64,000 nucleotides of DNA from Bog-473 sp963783965 (GTDB taxonomy: Bacteria > Actinomycetota > Acidimicrobiia > Acidimicrobiales > RAAP-2): NCBI GenBank assembly GCA_963783965.1, contig CAWAPQ010000003.1, positions 310,001 to 374,000 on the forward strand, in the 5' to 3' direction. The notes beneath the pieces were generated by a model, which was given only the letters and a program-made list of their open reading frames with translations, had not been told where the DNA came from and did not search any database. Each line of letters starts with the position of its first letter. Within the stretch, counting starts at the first letter, position 1. The position numbers were made by a program, and so were the translations under genes. Below are positions 17,551 to 29,278 of this stretch, piece by piece.

Positions 17551-18225
17551 ATGAGCCTTCGTTCCAGGTTCTTCGCCGCCATGTACGACGGCCAAATGCG
17601 CCGGGCCGAAAAAGCCGGTCTCACCAAAATGCGCGAGGCGCTGGTCGCTCAAGCAACCGGCACCGTGCTCGAAATCGGAGCGGGGACCGGCGCCAACGTG
17701 GGTCACTACCCCTCCGCCGTGGCCTCACTGACCGTCACCGAGCCGGACGTGTTCATGCTCAAGCGACTCGAGGGTCGTGTGAGAAGGGAGGCGCCGGCGA
17801 CGATGGTGCTACGAGCGCCCGCCGAAGACCTCCCCTTCGAGGACGGGACCTTCGACTCCGTCGTCTCGACCCTGGTGCTCTGCGGGGTCGACGACCAGCC
17901 TCGAGCCGTCCGTGAGATCCACCGCGTCCTGCGTACCGGAGGTCAATTCCTCTTCCTGGAGCACGTGCGCGCCAGCGACCCTACGGCGGCGAAGAAGCAG
18001 GACCGGATGAACTGGCTCAACCGAGCAGTGGTGTGCTGTGACTGCAACCGGCGGACGCTCGACACCATCGAGGGTGCGGGGTTTCGCATCACCGCTCTGG
18101 AGCACACCGAGCTACCGAAGGCACCCAGCTTCGTGCGTCCAGCCGTCATCGGCACTGCGATCCCGTCGACGACCATCGGGAGCGACGCGCCCCGAGATCA
18201 CGCCTCGAACACCCCATTTGAGTGA
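17551..18225 (+). CDS. SAM-dependent methyltransferase (Methyltransf_11)
   Basis: 224-residue class I methyltransferase with a strong ribosome site (GAGGAGG) before the ATG. Motif I is VLEIGAGTGANVGHY, then TVTEPDVFMLKRL, LPFEDGTFDSVVSTLVLC and VLRTGGQFLFLEHV. This arrangement, including the MNWLNRAVVCCDCNRRT segment, resembles the METTL7/UbiE-like group that methylates small thiols or lipids. It lies 84 bases after the regulator and 13 before the cupin gene, so the three may be co-transcribed. The substrate is unknown. Confidence 0.78.
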   Translation: MSLRSRFFAAMYDGQMRRAEKAGLTKMREALVAQATGTVLEIGAGTGANVGHYPSAVASLTVTEPDVFMLKRLEGRVRREAPATMVLRAPAEDLPFEDGTFDSVVSTLVLCGVDDQPRAVREIHRVLRTGGQFLFLEHVRASDPTAAKKQDRMNWLNRAVVCCDCNRRTLDTIEGAGFRITALEHTELPKAPSFVRPAVIGTAIPSTTIGSDAPRDHASNTPFE

Positions 18226-18238
18226 AAGGAACACCATC

Positions 18239-18610
18239 ATGCCCAAACTCTCGAAGCAGACTGCCGCACTCGTCGAGGACTTCGGGGTCGCTGAGGATCG
18301 CCACGGTGATCTCGACGGCTACACCGTCAACTTCGTTACGATCCGCCAGGACCACGACCTCGCACCAATGCTGAGCAGCCTGCCCGGCGGGAATTGCCCG
18401 TGCCCCCATTGGGGCTACGTCTTCAAGGGCCGCCTGACCATCCGCTATGGCGACCAGACCGAGACCGTCGAAGCCGGCGATGCCTTCTACATGCCGCCAG
18501 GCCACGCCCCCGCCGCCGAGGCGGGTACCGAGTTCGTCCAGTTCAGCCCGGCCGAGCAGATGGCGGCGACCACCGATGCCATCAAGAAGGCGATGGCCCC
18601 GAACACCTGA
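18239..18610 (+). CDS. Small cupin-domain protein
   Basis: 123 residues from the ATG at 18239, with AAAGGAAC upstream. It is a single cupin barrel: CPCPHWGYVFKGRLTIRYGD is the first motif and EAGDAFYMPPGHAP the second. The metal-ligand set is incomplete (one His in each motif), so it may bind a ligand rather than catalyse. It follows the methyltransferase after 13 bases. Confidence 0.7.
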   Translation: MPKLSKQTAALVEDFGVAEDRHGDLDGYTVNFVTIRQDHDLAPMLSSLPGGNCPCPHWGYVFKGRLTIRYGDQTETVEAGDAFYMPPGHAPAAEAGTEFVQFSPAEQMAATTDAIKKAMAPNT

Positions 18611-18824
18611 GAGCAACGATGGCCGAAGTGCCGGCGGCGACCGGCTGATCTCAGATCAACGTCGATTTCGAGCCGTCGCTTGGGTCGCAACGTTGTCATC
18701 GAGTGGGTCGTCGATCGGCTGGCACCGTCACAGGGATTCCGCCCCAGCGTCACATTGTGAATCTGGGAAGTCACGCCCATAGCCATAGGCGAACGAGCCA
18801 ACCCGATGGAAACGGAGAACGCCC

Positions 18825-19238
18825 ATGACTACGACTGATGAGTACCTCGGCCGTGAACTCGCTGCCAAGTTCATCACCTTCCTCGAGACGGGCGTCCCCC
18901 CCGCAGGCCTCTTCACCGCGGACGCTTTCTGCGACTTCACGATGCCGCAGTGGCGCCTGCAATTCCAAGGGGTCGAGGACATCGTCGCAGGTCGCAAAGC
19001 TGGCCACCCCAGTCGTGGGCGGGTGCCACGATCTCGTTTCGACGCCACCACAACTGGGTTCGTCCTCGAGGTGGAGGAGGAGTGGGATCAAGACGGAGAG
19101 GCGTGGTACTGCCGTGAGATGTTCCGGGCGGATGTGGTCGACGGGTCCATCTCGAACATCTCTGTCTACTGCACCGGTGACTGGGACTGCGCCCTGGTCG
19201 ACCGCCATCGCAAGACAGTGGAACTCCTACGCCCGTAA
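18825..19238 (+). CDS. SnoaL/NTF2-like domain protein
   Basis: 137 residues; GGAG precedes the ATG. The pattern AKFITFLETG---LFTADAFCDFTMPQWRLQF, followed by strands with REMFRADVVDGSISNISVYCTGDWD, fits the NTF2-like cone fold. No catalytic residues can be assigned. It lies about 215 bases after the cupin gene, with a gap in which I see no gene, and directly before the degraded regulator. Confidence 0.55.
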   Translation: MTTTDEYLGRELAAKFITFLETGVPPAGLFTADAFCDFTMPQWRLQFQGVEDIVAGRKAGHPSRGRVPRSRFDATTTGFVLEVEEEWDQDGEAWYCREMFRADVVDGSISNISVYCTGDWDCALVDRHRKTVELLRP

Positions 19239-19268
19239 ACAAACCGCCCCGCGCCGTATCAGCGGACA

Positions 19269-21050
19269 ATGGAGGGCGCAGCTCCAACTGGACCATCCGC
19301 CGGCGACGTCGACGCTCAGCGCAGCGCCCTCTTCGCGCCTTCAAGGCGGCACGTCGGGCTGGGGATGCCGAAGCCATGGCCGCAGCGGCGTTGGCCATGC
19401 CGAGCAGTCAGCGCTTCGGGGTGTACCCCGGTCAAATCCCGGCCATGTTGCACGAGGCGTATGGGGCGACGACATCCTTGTCGACGCGCTGCCGGCTGGC
19501 CGCTGCGTTAGCTCGGTCGTGGGTCTACGGAGGTGACGCGCGGCCGCCGCGTGTTCGCGGAGGAGTCCACACGTCTCGCCGCCGAGGTAGCCGCGCCCGA
19601 GCTGGTGGCTGACGTGCTCGACGCCGCCCTGCTGGCGCATTGGGGCCCGGACGACTTCCATGAGAGGGTGAGCCTGGCGGCACAACTCGACGACATCGCC
19701 GCACACGTTATTGACACCGAGCTTCGGCTTTCTGCGCACCTGTGGCGGCTCACCACTGCGTGGGAATGCCTGGACATCGTGGCCGTGCATCGCCAGCTCC
19801 GGGCTATCGAGACGCTGGCTCAAGAGTCCGGTTCAGCTCGGGCCGCCTTCTTTTCAGCGTCACGCCGAGCCATGCTGCGCTAGCCACGCACGACCTCGAT
19901 GCCGCAGAACGGCTGATGACTCAGACGGCTGCCATTGGTGTCGAATTGGTCGAGCCAGACGTCGAGGCCGTACTGCACGAGCTCGCTGCCATGCGAGCCT
20001 TGCGGCATCCGATAGTGCGTCCTTGCCGACGAAGCCCTTGCGCACGAGGAGTTCGGTTCGGCGGAAGGTATACCGTCGGTTATCGGTTGTGGCTGCGGAC
20101 CTGTAGCTCGCCATTGGTCAAGTCGACCGGGCGGCATCTGTGGTCACCGAGTTGATGGCCAACGGCGTGGCCGGCCTTGCCCGAGATGTTGACTTCTTGC
20201 TCGTTCTTTCCCTCGCCGTCGGTGTGGCCGCCGCAGCAGGACTCCATGACATGGCTCGAGAGGGAGCGACGGCGCTCGAGCCCTATGCGGGCAGAGGAGT
20301 GCTCAACGCCGGTGCGGTGACATTTCATGGAGTGGTTGACGACTACATCTATCGCGCCAGGCGCGATTTCCATGACGACACTGCCGACGGGTGGCGCAAT
20401 GCAGCAGAGACTTCGTACCGGCGGATCGGCGCCATTTGGTGGGAGAAAGAACTCACAGGAGCGCAGCCGCGGCCCGTGCGGAGAGCACCCTCGCGTTCCA
20501 TCTCTATGTGTCAAGAGGACACCGGTGGTTGGCGTGTCGGCCCCGAAGGTGCGACGTTCGCTTTGGCCGACCTCAGAGGACTGCACTACCTCCTCTATCT
20601 CATCGAACGACCCGGCACCGAGGTCACCGCGCTCGCTTTGTCCAACGCGGCGGCAGGTCACCCTGGCGTTACGCTCGACCAATCCGATTCGGGAGAGTCG
20701 CTCGACGCATCCGCGCGAGTGCGTACCGGCGGAGGCTGAGACAAATCGAGTCTGAGCTGGACGCATCGGACATCAGGGGCGACCAGCTTGATGCCGAGGA
20801 ACTGTCAGCCGAGCGCGATGCCATCTTGGGGCAGCTCCGTGGGGCGGTGGGTCTCGCGGGACGAGTTCGGCGCAACGATGCGTCCGCTGAGCGAGGCGAA
20901 CTGCGGTGCGCAAGGCGATCGCCGCAGCGATCGTGCAGATCGATCGCCGCGATCCGGCACTTGCCCGTCTCCTACGGACTCGGTCCCACCGGGGGGTCGT
21001 GTCGCTATGACCCGAATCCGGAACAGCCACTCGAATGGGTCACCAGGTAG
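19269..21050 (+). pseudogene. Frameshifted large ATPase/LuxR-type regulator, C-terminal part
   Basis: Consecutive pieces of one protein can be read in different frames: MPSSQRFGVYPGQIPAMLHE (19.4 kb), ESTRLAAEVAAPELVADVLD (19.6 kb), DLDAAERLMTQTAAIGVELV (19.9 kb), GRGVLNAGAVTFHGVVDDYI (20.3 kb) and YRRRLRQIESELDASDIRGD (20.7 kb), ending near WVTR. These match the helical-repeat and C-terminal region of long actinobacterial AAA/BTAD-type regulators. At least five frame changes mean it is dead. The N-terminal ATPase part is absent, consistent with truncation during island decay. Confidence 0.75.
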
Positions 21051-21182
21051 GCTCAGTCACGCTGGCTGGAGATGGGCGCCAACCCGTAGCCGAGCGCATG
21101 CCCGCAGGCGAGTGGTGTTCGCCTGCCAAAGGGAGGTCAGTGGAGATTGAAACCGGTTTTACTCTACGGCGCGGTCTTGCGA

Positions 21183-21446
21183 TCAGCTGTAGGGATGCTG
21201 CACGACATCCCTCGCAAATCGACCGACGCAGGTCTCGCAGCGGCGGTCTTCTGGCGTCTCACTCCAGACGCGTCGTTCCCAGCCGTGCGTCAGGAACAGC
21301 CCGCACCACGTCAGCGCTTTCTCGACGTCGATCATGTGCCATAACGAGGCATCTAATTCCAAAGGTTGATCCCCAAGGGCGTCGAAATCCGGGCGCTGGC
21401 GGATGAAAATTCCTTGCAGATCCATCTCGACATAAGGAGTGCTCAC
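21183..21446 (-). CDS. Hypothetical small protein
   Basis: 87 residues from a GTG with AGGGAG shortly upstream. The sequence (MSTPYVEMDLQGIFIRQRPD, then LWHMIDVEKALTWCGLFLTH) looks protein-like and is rich in Trp, His and Asp, but I recognise no family. It is the only plausible gene between the degraded regulator and the second att copy. Confidence 0.35.
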   Translation of the reverse strand: MSTPYVEMDLQGIFIRQRPDFDALGDQPLELDASLWHMIDVEKALTWCGLFLTHGWERRVWSETPEDRRCETCVGRFARDVVQHPYS

Positions 21447-21845
21447 GTCACTCCCTATACCCCGATGGCGCCGAAATCCGCACTGCGGGGTGGGCAGGCC
21501 CCAAATCCATCAGCCGGCAAGACGAGACCTCCCAAACTCCCTGAGGCCCGTTGGTTCCTCAAGGTGGTCCGGAGCGGCGACTGCGTTCGCTACTCGCGGC
21601 CCAACCCTGGAGATACCGGGAAGGGCTGGGCCGGCCACCTCACGTCCCTAGAACCGCGTGGAGGTGCGGCCGGCGCGTGGCGGCATAGAGAAGAGGTCGA
21701 CGGTCCGCCGTCTGATACCCGAGGATGAGCCCCCCGATTTGCGCAGCTCAGTCGTACAGCTGGGACTGGTGCGACAAGCATCCTTGCTTTGCGGCCGTGT
21801 CAGCCTCGGGTCGCGCCAGGGCCAGTTGACGCCCTGGCTTGCAGT
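21447..21845. other. Island DNA without a recognisable gene
   Basis: About 400 bases. A weak frame around 21520-21650 contains RWFLKVVRSGDCVRYSRPNP but shows no known motif. Nothing else is seen. Confidence 0.35.
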
Positions 21846-21876
21846 GACGGTGAGCCGGCCTGTAGGCGGGATTCTG
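21846..21876. repeat. att-like direct repeat of rnpB 3' end, copy 2
   Basis: 31 bases identical to 28842-28872, same orientation. Identity stops at the base after gattctg. Confidence 0.85.
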
Positions 21877-21946
21877 CTAGCCGTGAGCGTCGGGCGATGT
21901 TCAGTGATGGAGAAGCGCGCTCAGCTGGGCCTTTGGAGGATCGCAG

Positions 21947-22012
21947 CTACGCCGTTCGGGAAGATGGGTCGCTCATAGTAGGGACGGTAGTAGGGATGCT
22001 CTGAGCTGATGT
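21947..22012 (-). pseudogene. Possible integrase C-terminal tail next to att copy 2
   Basis: A short minus-strand frame reads TSAQSIPTTVPTMSDPSSRT and ends in TAG about 70 bases from the att repeat. Its position and the T-V-x-TM pattern resemble the tails beside att copies 1 and 3, but the similarity is weak. Confidence 0.3.
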
Positions 22013-22386
22013 TCACGCAGTGTCAGATCGGGATGCCGAAGCTATTGCCTGATGACGGAGACCGTCCGGCCCCGCCAAGGCAGAAGACGATGACAACGGG
22101 CGGACTCGGACAGAGATCTGGGGTACGCGGGTGGGCTGTGTGTCCGAAGTCTGGCGTCGGATGCGCGCTGAGTCCGCCGGTTCCTCGTCTGCGAATGTCG
22201 TCTCTCAAGGCTAGATTTCGGGCGAATCCCAGCTAGGAGGCCATGACGGGCCACACCGCGTTATCGGATGACCGGGTCCAGGCCTATCCGGGCCGCCTCA
22301 GCCGCGAGCTCGGGAAGGCCCGGGCGCTCGCGGGGCGGCGGCTGCGGCTGGGGCCTTTTTCGTGGCGGCAGACATGAGGGAGTGTC
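22013..22386. other. Intergenic before the cyclase-ATPase gene
   Basis: About 370 bases with no credible gene. The last part should carry the promoter of the cyclase gene, whose TTG start has GAGGGAG upstream. Confidence 0.35.
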
Positions 22387-25300
22387 TTGCCGCTCGGTGA
22401 CCCGTCGGCGGGACGCTGTGCTGCCTGCCGCGAATCTCTGCCGGGAGGCGCCAACTTCTGCCCGTCCTGTGGACAGAAGGTGCGCGCCCAACCCTCCAAC
22501 GGCTCGCCCGACGTTTTCGAGACGTTCGGCATCGAGAGTGAGCAGGAACGTCGCTACCTGACTGCGGTCTTCTGCGACCTGGTTGGATCAACCGAGCTGT
22601 CCTCCACCATCGACCCAGAGGAGTTCACCGAGCTGATTGAGGCGTACCAAAAGCATGCGGTAGCGGTGGCCCGACGTTTCGCCGGTGACGTCGAAGGTTA
22701 CAGCGGCGACGGCATCAGCTTCCGTTTCGGGTGGCCCGAGGCCCACGACGACGATGCCGCACAGGCACTGCGAGCCGCACTCGAGATCGTGGCCACGGTA
22801 GAGGAGCTCGACCCGGCGGGACGCCTGCGCGTGCGTGCCGGAGTGCACAGTGGTCTGGCGGTCGTGGGTGAGATGGGAGGTTCCGGGCGGCGCGCCACCA
22901 TGTCTCAAGGGGAGACCCTCAACGTGGCGGCCCGGCTGCAGACCGTCGCCGAGCCCGGAACGGTGGCAGCGAGCGCCGCCACCCTCGCCCTGGTGGAAGG
23001 ACTCTTCCTGGTTGCCCCGCTTGGGGCCAGCACCCTGAAGGGGATTGCCGAGCCGATTGAGGTCTTTCGGGTGCTGCGGCCTACTGGCGTGCGCAGCCGG
23101 CTCGAGGCTGCGACGGGGCGGCTGACTCCCTTCGTGGGGCGCCGGGCCGACCTGGACGTGCTTTCGGAGAAGTGGTCCTCGGTTGCGGCGGGGCGTGGCG
23201 CAGCCGTTCTGCTACGCGGCGAGCCGGGGGTGGGTAAATCGCGCCTGGCGGACCAGTTCCGGGACCTCGTCTCCGGCCAGCGCTACAGCTGGATCGACTG
23301 CTCCTGCTCCCCCTATACCCAGATGAGCGTGTTGTGGCCGGTAGCTCGGCTAATAGAACAGGGTCTCGGGCTACTGGAGGACGACGACCCGCAAACTCGC
23401 CTCGACCGCCTGCGCTCCGGGCTCGGCACGGCCGGCGTCGACCTGCCCGACGCCGTGGAGCTGGTGGCGGCCCTGTTGGGCCTCGTCCACGTCGAAGCCG
23501 CCTCCATGGCCCCCGAGCGTCGCATGGAGCGGACGATCGAGGTGCTGGTGGCGTGGGTCCGGGCGCTCAGCCGAGCCGCAACCGCTGGTCTTGGTGGTCG
23601 AGGACCTGCACTGGTGCGATCCCACCTCGTTGGACGTCCTCAATGAGCTGCTGGCCACCGTTGGGTCGACGCCGCTGCTCCTGCTCATGACGGCGCGGCC
23701 CGAGTTCGTGCACACATGGCAACACGGCAACGAGGTGACAAGTCTCGACCTCGAGCCCTTCGACGACGTGTCGATGCGTCAGTTAGTGGCCAGCCTGAGC
23801 GGTCAACCCCCGCTCCCCGCCGCGGTGGTTGACCGCATCGTCGAGTCGGCAGCCGGCATTCCCCTCTTCGCCGAGGAGGTGGGACGTACGGTGCTCGAAT
23901 CGGGGATCCTGGTGGCCGATGGCAACAGTTGGAGGCTGACTACGGCCCTCACGGACATGAGCGTGCCGCAGACTCTGCAGGGTTCACTCCTGGCCCGGTT
24001 GGACCGACTGGGCCCAGCCAAGGGGCTGGCCCAACTTGCGGCCACCATCGGGCGTGACTTCCGTTTCGATCTCCTGGCCGAGTTGTCAGGCCTCGAAGCC
24101 GAGGCCCTTCGTGTCCTGCTCGATCGGCTGTTGGACAGCGACCTGTTGTTGGAGGTGGACACGGGGGGCGAGGAGGGCTACTCCTTTCGGCACATCCTCA
24201 TCCAAGAGGTGGCCTACGAGTCGCTGCTCCGGCGCACCCGCCGCACCGTGCACGAGCGCATCGCGCAACTTCTTACAGGCCGGATCGAGGCGGGCAGGGC
24301 GGTCTTGCCTGAGGTCGTCGGGCATCACTACGAGGCGGCGGGCCTCCTCGGCAACGCTGCGGAGTGCTACCGGTTGGCGGCGGCCCAGGCCGTCGAAGGC
24401 TCGGGTTATCGAGAGGCCATTGCCTTCCTCCGGCACGCCTTGTCCTTGGTGGCGTACGAGCCCGAAGGCGCAGCGCGCGACGAGGCCGAGGTGGAGACGT
24501 TGCTGGCCCTTGGGTCGGCCATCATTGCCACCAAAAGCTACGCCGATCCTGAGATCGAGGCCACCTACGAGCGGGCCCGCGAGCTCTGCGAGCGACTGGG
24601 CAATGACAACCGTGTCGGACTGGCCCTGGCAGGGCTCTCGATCTACTACATCAACCGCGGCGAGACGCTCCTCGGCACGGCGATGGCGGAGAGGGTGCTC
24701 GCCATCGCCCTCGCTCACGCTGACGACACGTTGGAGCTCCTGGCTCGGGTCCAGTTGGCGCTGGCCCGCAACAACCTGGGTGAGTCCAAGGTGAGCCTCG
24801 ACCACTCGCTCCGGGCAATTCAGATCTACGACCCCGATCGCCACCGCGGCGTCGCGCAGCGATTCGGAACCGATCAAGGTGTCGCGGCACACATCTTCGC
24901 AGGGTGGGGATGCCTTCTCCTGGGCTATCTCGACCAGGGCCTGGCCCACATGAATGACGGTGTGACCCTGGCCGAAGCCCTGGGTCAACCCTTCCAGCTG
25001 GTCTATGCCCTGACCTTTCGGGCCACCGCCCACTGGGAGCGGGGGGAATCGGCGGAGACGCTCCAAGAAGCCGGCCGCGCTCGGGTCCTGGCCGAGGAGC
25101 AGGGCTTCGAGTGGTGGGGCTCTATCAGCGTGTTGTGGGAAGTGGCCGAACGCCTGATCCGCTCCGGCGACTCTTCGGAGCTGCCCGAGCTGCTCGACAT
25201 CGCCGCCCGGGCCGCGGCTTCGGGCAATCGCGGAGGGAGCACCAACGTGATGGCCCGGGTGGCGGAGGGGGTGCGAGCGGCCGGCGACGGAGTCACGGCC

Positions 25301-25693
25301 GCCCTCCTCGTGGACATGGCGCTCGAAACGTCGGCGGAAACGAACCAGCCATGGTGGGATGCCTCTCTCCACCGCATGCGGGCTGAGATCCTGTTCGACC
25401 GGGCCGCGGCCGGCGCCGAGGCAGGGACCGAAGACACCGCGGCCCTGCTGCGAGAGGCGGAGGGCGAGTGGCAACGCGCATTGGCACTGGCCGACGAGCG
25501 TGGCCACCCAGTGCACGGCCTCCGCGCCGCCGTGGGCTACGCCAGGTATCTCGGACAGCAGGGTCGCTCCGGCGAGGCGGAGTCGCTGCTCCGCGAGCGG
25601 CTACTGCGTTGCCCGGACGGCGCGGCCACCCCAGTAATCCAGACGGCGGTCCGCGTGCTGGCCGACCTCGAGCAGCAGACGGCCGGCGACTGA
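22387..25693 (+). pseudogene. Class III nucleotide cyclase-AAA ATPase-TPR regulator, one frameshift
   Basis: Read across one frame change the product is about 1100 residues, the normal family size. In order it has a zinc ribbon (CAACRESLPGGANFCPSCGQ), a class III cyclase domain (AVFCDLVGSTELSS, YSGDGISFRFG, GETLNVAARLQ), an NTPase with Walker A GEPGVGKSRL and Walker B VLVVEDLHW, and long helical repeats to the end. The frame changes between 23565 and 23590: up to VRALSR is in one frame and PLVLVVEDLHWCD in another, and removing one base restores continuity. Either it is a young pseudogene or a sequencing error. It is the only large gene between att copies 2 and 3. The TTG start has a good ribosome site. 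Confidence 0.8.
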
Positions 25694-25834
25694 TCACGCG
25701 GGTATGGGGAGGGGGACCGAAGACCGGGATAACTCCGTTCCCGTGACGACTTCCGCCGTGTCCAGCTGGCCCCGAGGAACGTTGAGTCAGCCCCGCGTCA
25801 CATCGGAGCCACTTAAACGGCCTAACCCGGTGTT
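25694..25834. other. Short intergenic, no gene
   Basis: 140 bases between the cyclase gene and att copy 3. Nothing is recognised. Confidence 0.3.
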
Positions 25835-25866
25835 GACGGTGAGCCGGCCTGCAGGCGGGATTCTGT
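25835..25866. repeat. att-like direct repeat of rnpB 3' end, copy 3
   Basis: 32 bases matching 28842-28873 with one change (c at 25852 in place of t), same orientation. Confidence 0.82.
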
Positions 25867-25944
25867 GAGCAGGCGAAAGTCTGACCTGGGCAAATGTCTG
25901 TTTCAGACCGTCTGACTTGAGATGTTGTTGACGGTCACGACGCG

Positions 25945-26013
25945 TTATTTCGCGTTGGTCACCATTGTTTTGAGGACCGATTGAGGACCGTCAGTCCGCC
26001 TGAACCGGGTCAA
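25945..26013 (-). pseudogene. Integrase C-terminal tail remnant next to att copy 3
   Basis: The minus-strand frame reads TRFRRTDGPQSVLKTMVTNA then Lys and TAA, about 80 bases from the att repeat. The DGP-x-VLKTM core matches the tail near 14.9 kb. The DNA around it also matches: tttgaggaccg followed by gaggaccgtc occurs at both sites. The catalytic part is gone and a permease pseudogene takes its place. Confidence 0.55.
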
Positions 26014-26087
26014 CAGGCCCTTCGCCATGTGCGGCATTTCCATTACGGCGACCATCATTCCAGGGCTCACCGACCTTCCGGATCCGG

Positions 26088-28627
26088 TCACTCGGCCCGC
26101 AGGAGGAGCGAGGTGGGCGTCCTGGCGGCAACCCGCCCGGGGAGGAGGGCGACCAAGTTGGCGAAGACCACCGCCCCCAGGGCGACAGCGGCAACCGACA
26201 GGGAGGGCACTGTCGGATGCGGCACAGCCGAGATACCGTTAGCGAACAACGTCCACAACCAGCGCCCCAGGGCGATCCCGATGGGGACACCGAGCACCAC
26301 CCCGACGACCGCCGCCGCCGACGACTGCCAGGCCACCGATGCGGCGATCTGTCCCTGGGTGAATCCCAGCGCTTTCAGGAGGGCGAACTGGCGCCGGCGC
26401 TGGCGGACCGACGCGATCGAGTGTGAGCCCGAGCGCGCCGACCGCCCCGGCGGCCAGGACGGCGGCGAGCAGCGCTGGGGTCTTGCTGATGCTGTGGGTG
26501 TCGGCGATCTCGGCCGGGCGCAGTGCGCTGACCACCCCGCCGACCGGTGCATCGGGATCCGACGACCGGTTGAGCACCGCCGCGACGTGGTCGAGCGAGC
26601 GCAGGGCGGCGGCCTGACTCACGCCGGGATGGACGGTGATGAACGCGGCCATGGGGCCGGCCACGGGCGCGCCCTGCTGGTTGAGGTCGGTCGCCGAGAA
26701 GAGCGAGGTGGCGACAACGGCGCCGGTCCCCATCTGCGAGCGAGGGATCACCCGATCCGCCGATGGTGGGCAGCGTCGCCGTCCCGACGATGCGCAGGTG
26801 GACCTTCGTGTGGCCGTCTGCCTCGGCGACGACCGTGTCGCCGAGGTGTTTGTGCAGCGACGCCAGCGTTGACGGCTCCCAACACGATCTGAGACGCCTC
26901 CTCCGGCGCATGTCCGGAGAGCATGGAGGGGCGCACGGCGGCGCCCGGGCTCATGGCCAGCGCTGGCACGGACTGCCCGTTTAGGTCGACCGACTCGAAG
27001 TAGGCCGGGGCCCAATGGGCCACGTCGGGATCGTCGTCCAGGAGAGCCGCCGTCTGGGCCGCCGGCAGGTTCTCGGCGGCGGAGAAGCCGGCCAACAGGG
27101 CGTAGTTCCAGTTCCATCCATAGAGAGGTGGCTGCGAGACGAGGGCGTTCAGACTCGATGCGAATGTGAGCGACGTCACGATGACCGTGACGGCGACTAC
27201 GGCACCGAGCAGTGCAGAGCGCACAGGAGCCGCGTCCGCCGATCCCGAGCCGGCCGAACCCAGAGCGGAGCGGATGCCCAAGGCCGCGCTCGGGGGGAGG
27301 CCGACCGCGACCGCCCCGCGGTGCCAGGCGGGATCCCGGGCAGGGAGCACCGGCCTCGCTGCCAATCGGTGTGGCGCCACCCGGTGGGCGATGACCAGCG
27401 CGGCCACCGTGAGCGCCACGACGAACGAGAGGAACCCGAACCCAAGGACGGTCCAGTCGAAGGACACGCCGATGTCGGGGTAGACGGGCCTCACGGGACC
27501 GATCGGGGCCAGGGGAGACAGCGCCACGGCGACTCCCACGGCCAGGACCGACCCGGCCCCGATGGCGCCCAGGACGCCGAGAACCCCGTCGGCCATGACC
27601 GTGGCCGGTCCGGCTCCCAGGGCGCGCACGATCGCGGCCTCGGGGGCGTTGCGCCGGATCAGCCGACTGATCACCTGTCCGCTGATCACGAGAGTGGCGA
27701 GCGCCGCGATGAGCCCGAAGACGCCGAGAGCGATGGCGACCGGACGGATGGCGCGCTCGGCTTTGGCGATGTAGGGGGCGTTTGTTCTCGATCCACCCAC
27801 CGGGCCCAAGTTCGGGAATGACTTTGTTGACGGCGGAGACGACAGCGGCCTGGTGAGCCAATCCTCCTTCAAGATGGAACGAGACGTAGGAGTAGTAGGC
27901 GCAGCACGTCTCGAGCCGCCTGGTCAGCGCGGGGGTGGCCACAGCGATCTGGTTGCCCAGCGCGGCGTCGTCGTCCTGGACGACCTGCGGGCTCCACTCC
28001 ACGATGCCGACGAGCTTGAACGGGACGATCAGGTGGGGCCTGTCCTTCGGGTAGCCGGCGAAGCCCTGCGAGCTCGCCTGCGCGTCTGTGAAGAAGGCCA
28101 CGCGCAGGGTGGACCCGACGTGAAGCCCGAATTCTGCGGCCGCGCCCGGCGGACATGACCATCTCGTCCAGGCGCGCAGGGTTGGCCATGCGGCCCTGCA
28201 GCACCGTCACCCGGTCCGTGGCGAAGTCCTCGGCGTCACTGCCCGTGCTGCCCTCGAGGGCGGGCGGCGCCTCGCCCGGGACGCCCGAAGGGCTCCTTCC
28301 CAGGACCTGCAGGTTGCCGTCGAAGCCGACGACGGTGACCGCTCGTTCGACGTTGGGGACACGGGCCGCCGCCGCCGCCACCTTCTCCGAATACCCCGTT
28401 CCCGTGATGGGGGCGAATTCCGTGAACATCTGCATGTCCGAAGGGTTGGTGCTCGCCAGATAGGCCGGGAAGGAGGATTGTGTGCGGCGGGCCCCGGCCA
28501 CCGCGGCCATGGCGACACCCCCCACGAGGCCGATGAGCACGACCAGCGTGAGGTACCCCGCCCAACGCCGACAGAAGGTGGCCCGGAAACGGTAGGAGGA
28601 CTCGCGCACGACCGCTCGGATCAACTC
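26088..28627 (-). pseudogene. FtsX/MacB-like ABC transporter permease, multiply frameshifted
   Basis: Minus-strand pieces in changing frames give one permease. The first is 'RAVVRESSYRFRATFCRRWAGYL' with a first membrane segment (LVVLIGLVGGVAMAAVAGAR, 28.5 kb). It continues with an extracellular region, 'IALGVFGLIAALATLVISGQ' and the following segments (27.7-27.4 kb), a second extracellular region (26.7-27.1 kb), and finally QFALLKALGFTQGQIAASVA with the last two membrane segments ending LLLRAE. At least four frame changes make it non-functional. No ATP-binding partner is present. It fills the segment between att copy 3 and rnpB. Confidence 0.78.
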
Positions 28628-28841
28628 AGACCCTCCTGCTCCTGGTGCATCGTCCCGGGGCCGGCGACCAGCACCGCCTGCGATTACAACTCCAGTGTTG
28701 CCGAGCAGTCGGGCGGCACCAAGGTTGCTAGCGCGCCTGCGGGACCTGGTGCTAACACCCACACCCAGATGCCGCGTCGCCCCGGCTCCAGCCGTTCGCC
28801 CCACGTCGTCTGAACCGTGCCCGCCACCGAGACTCGACCAG

Positions 28842-29221
<380 letters not shown>

Positions 29222-29278
29222 GCCCCCAATAGTGCCACCACCTGGCCCTGGAGAGTGACCAGACGGGGCGTCGGTAGG

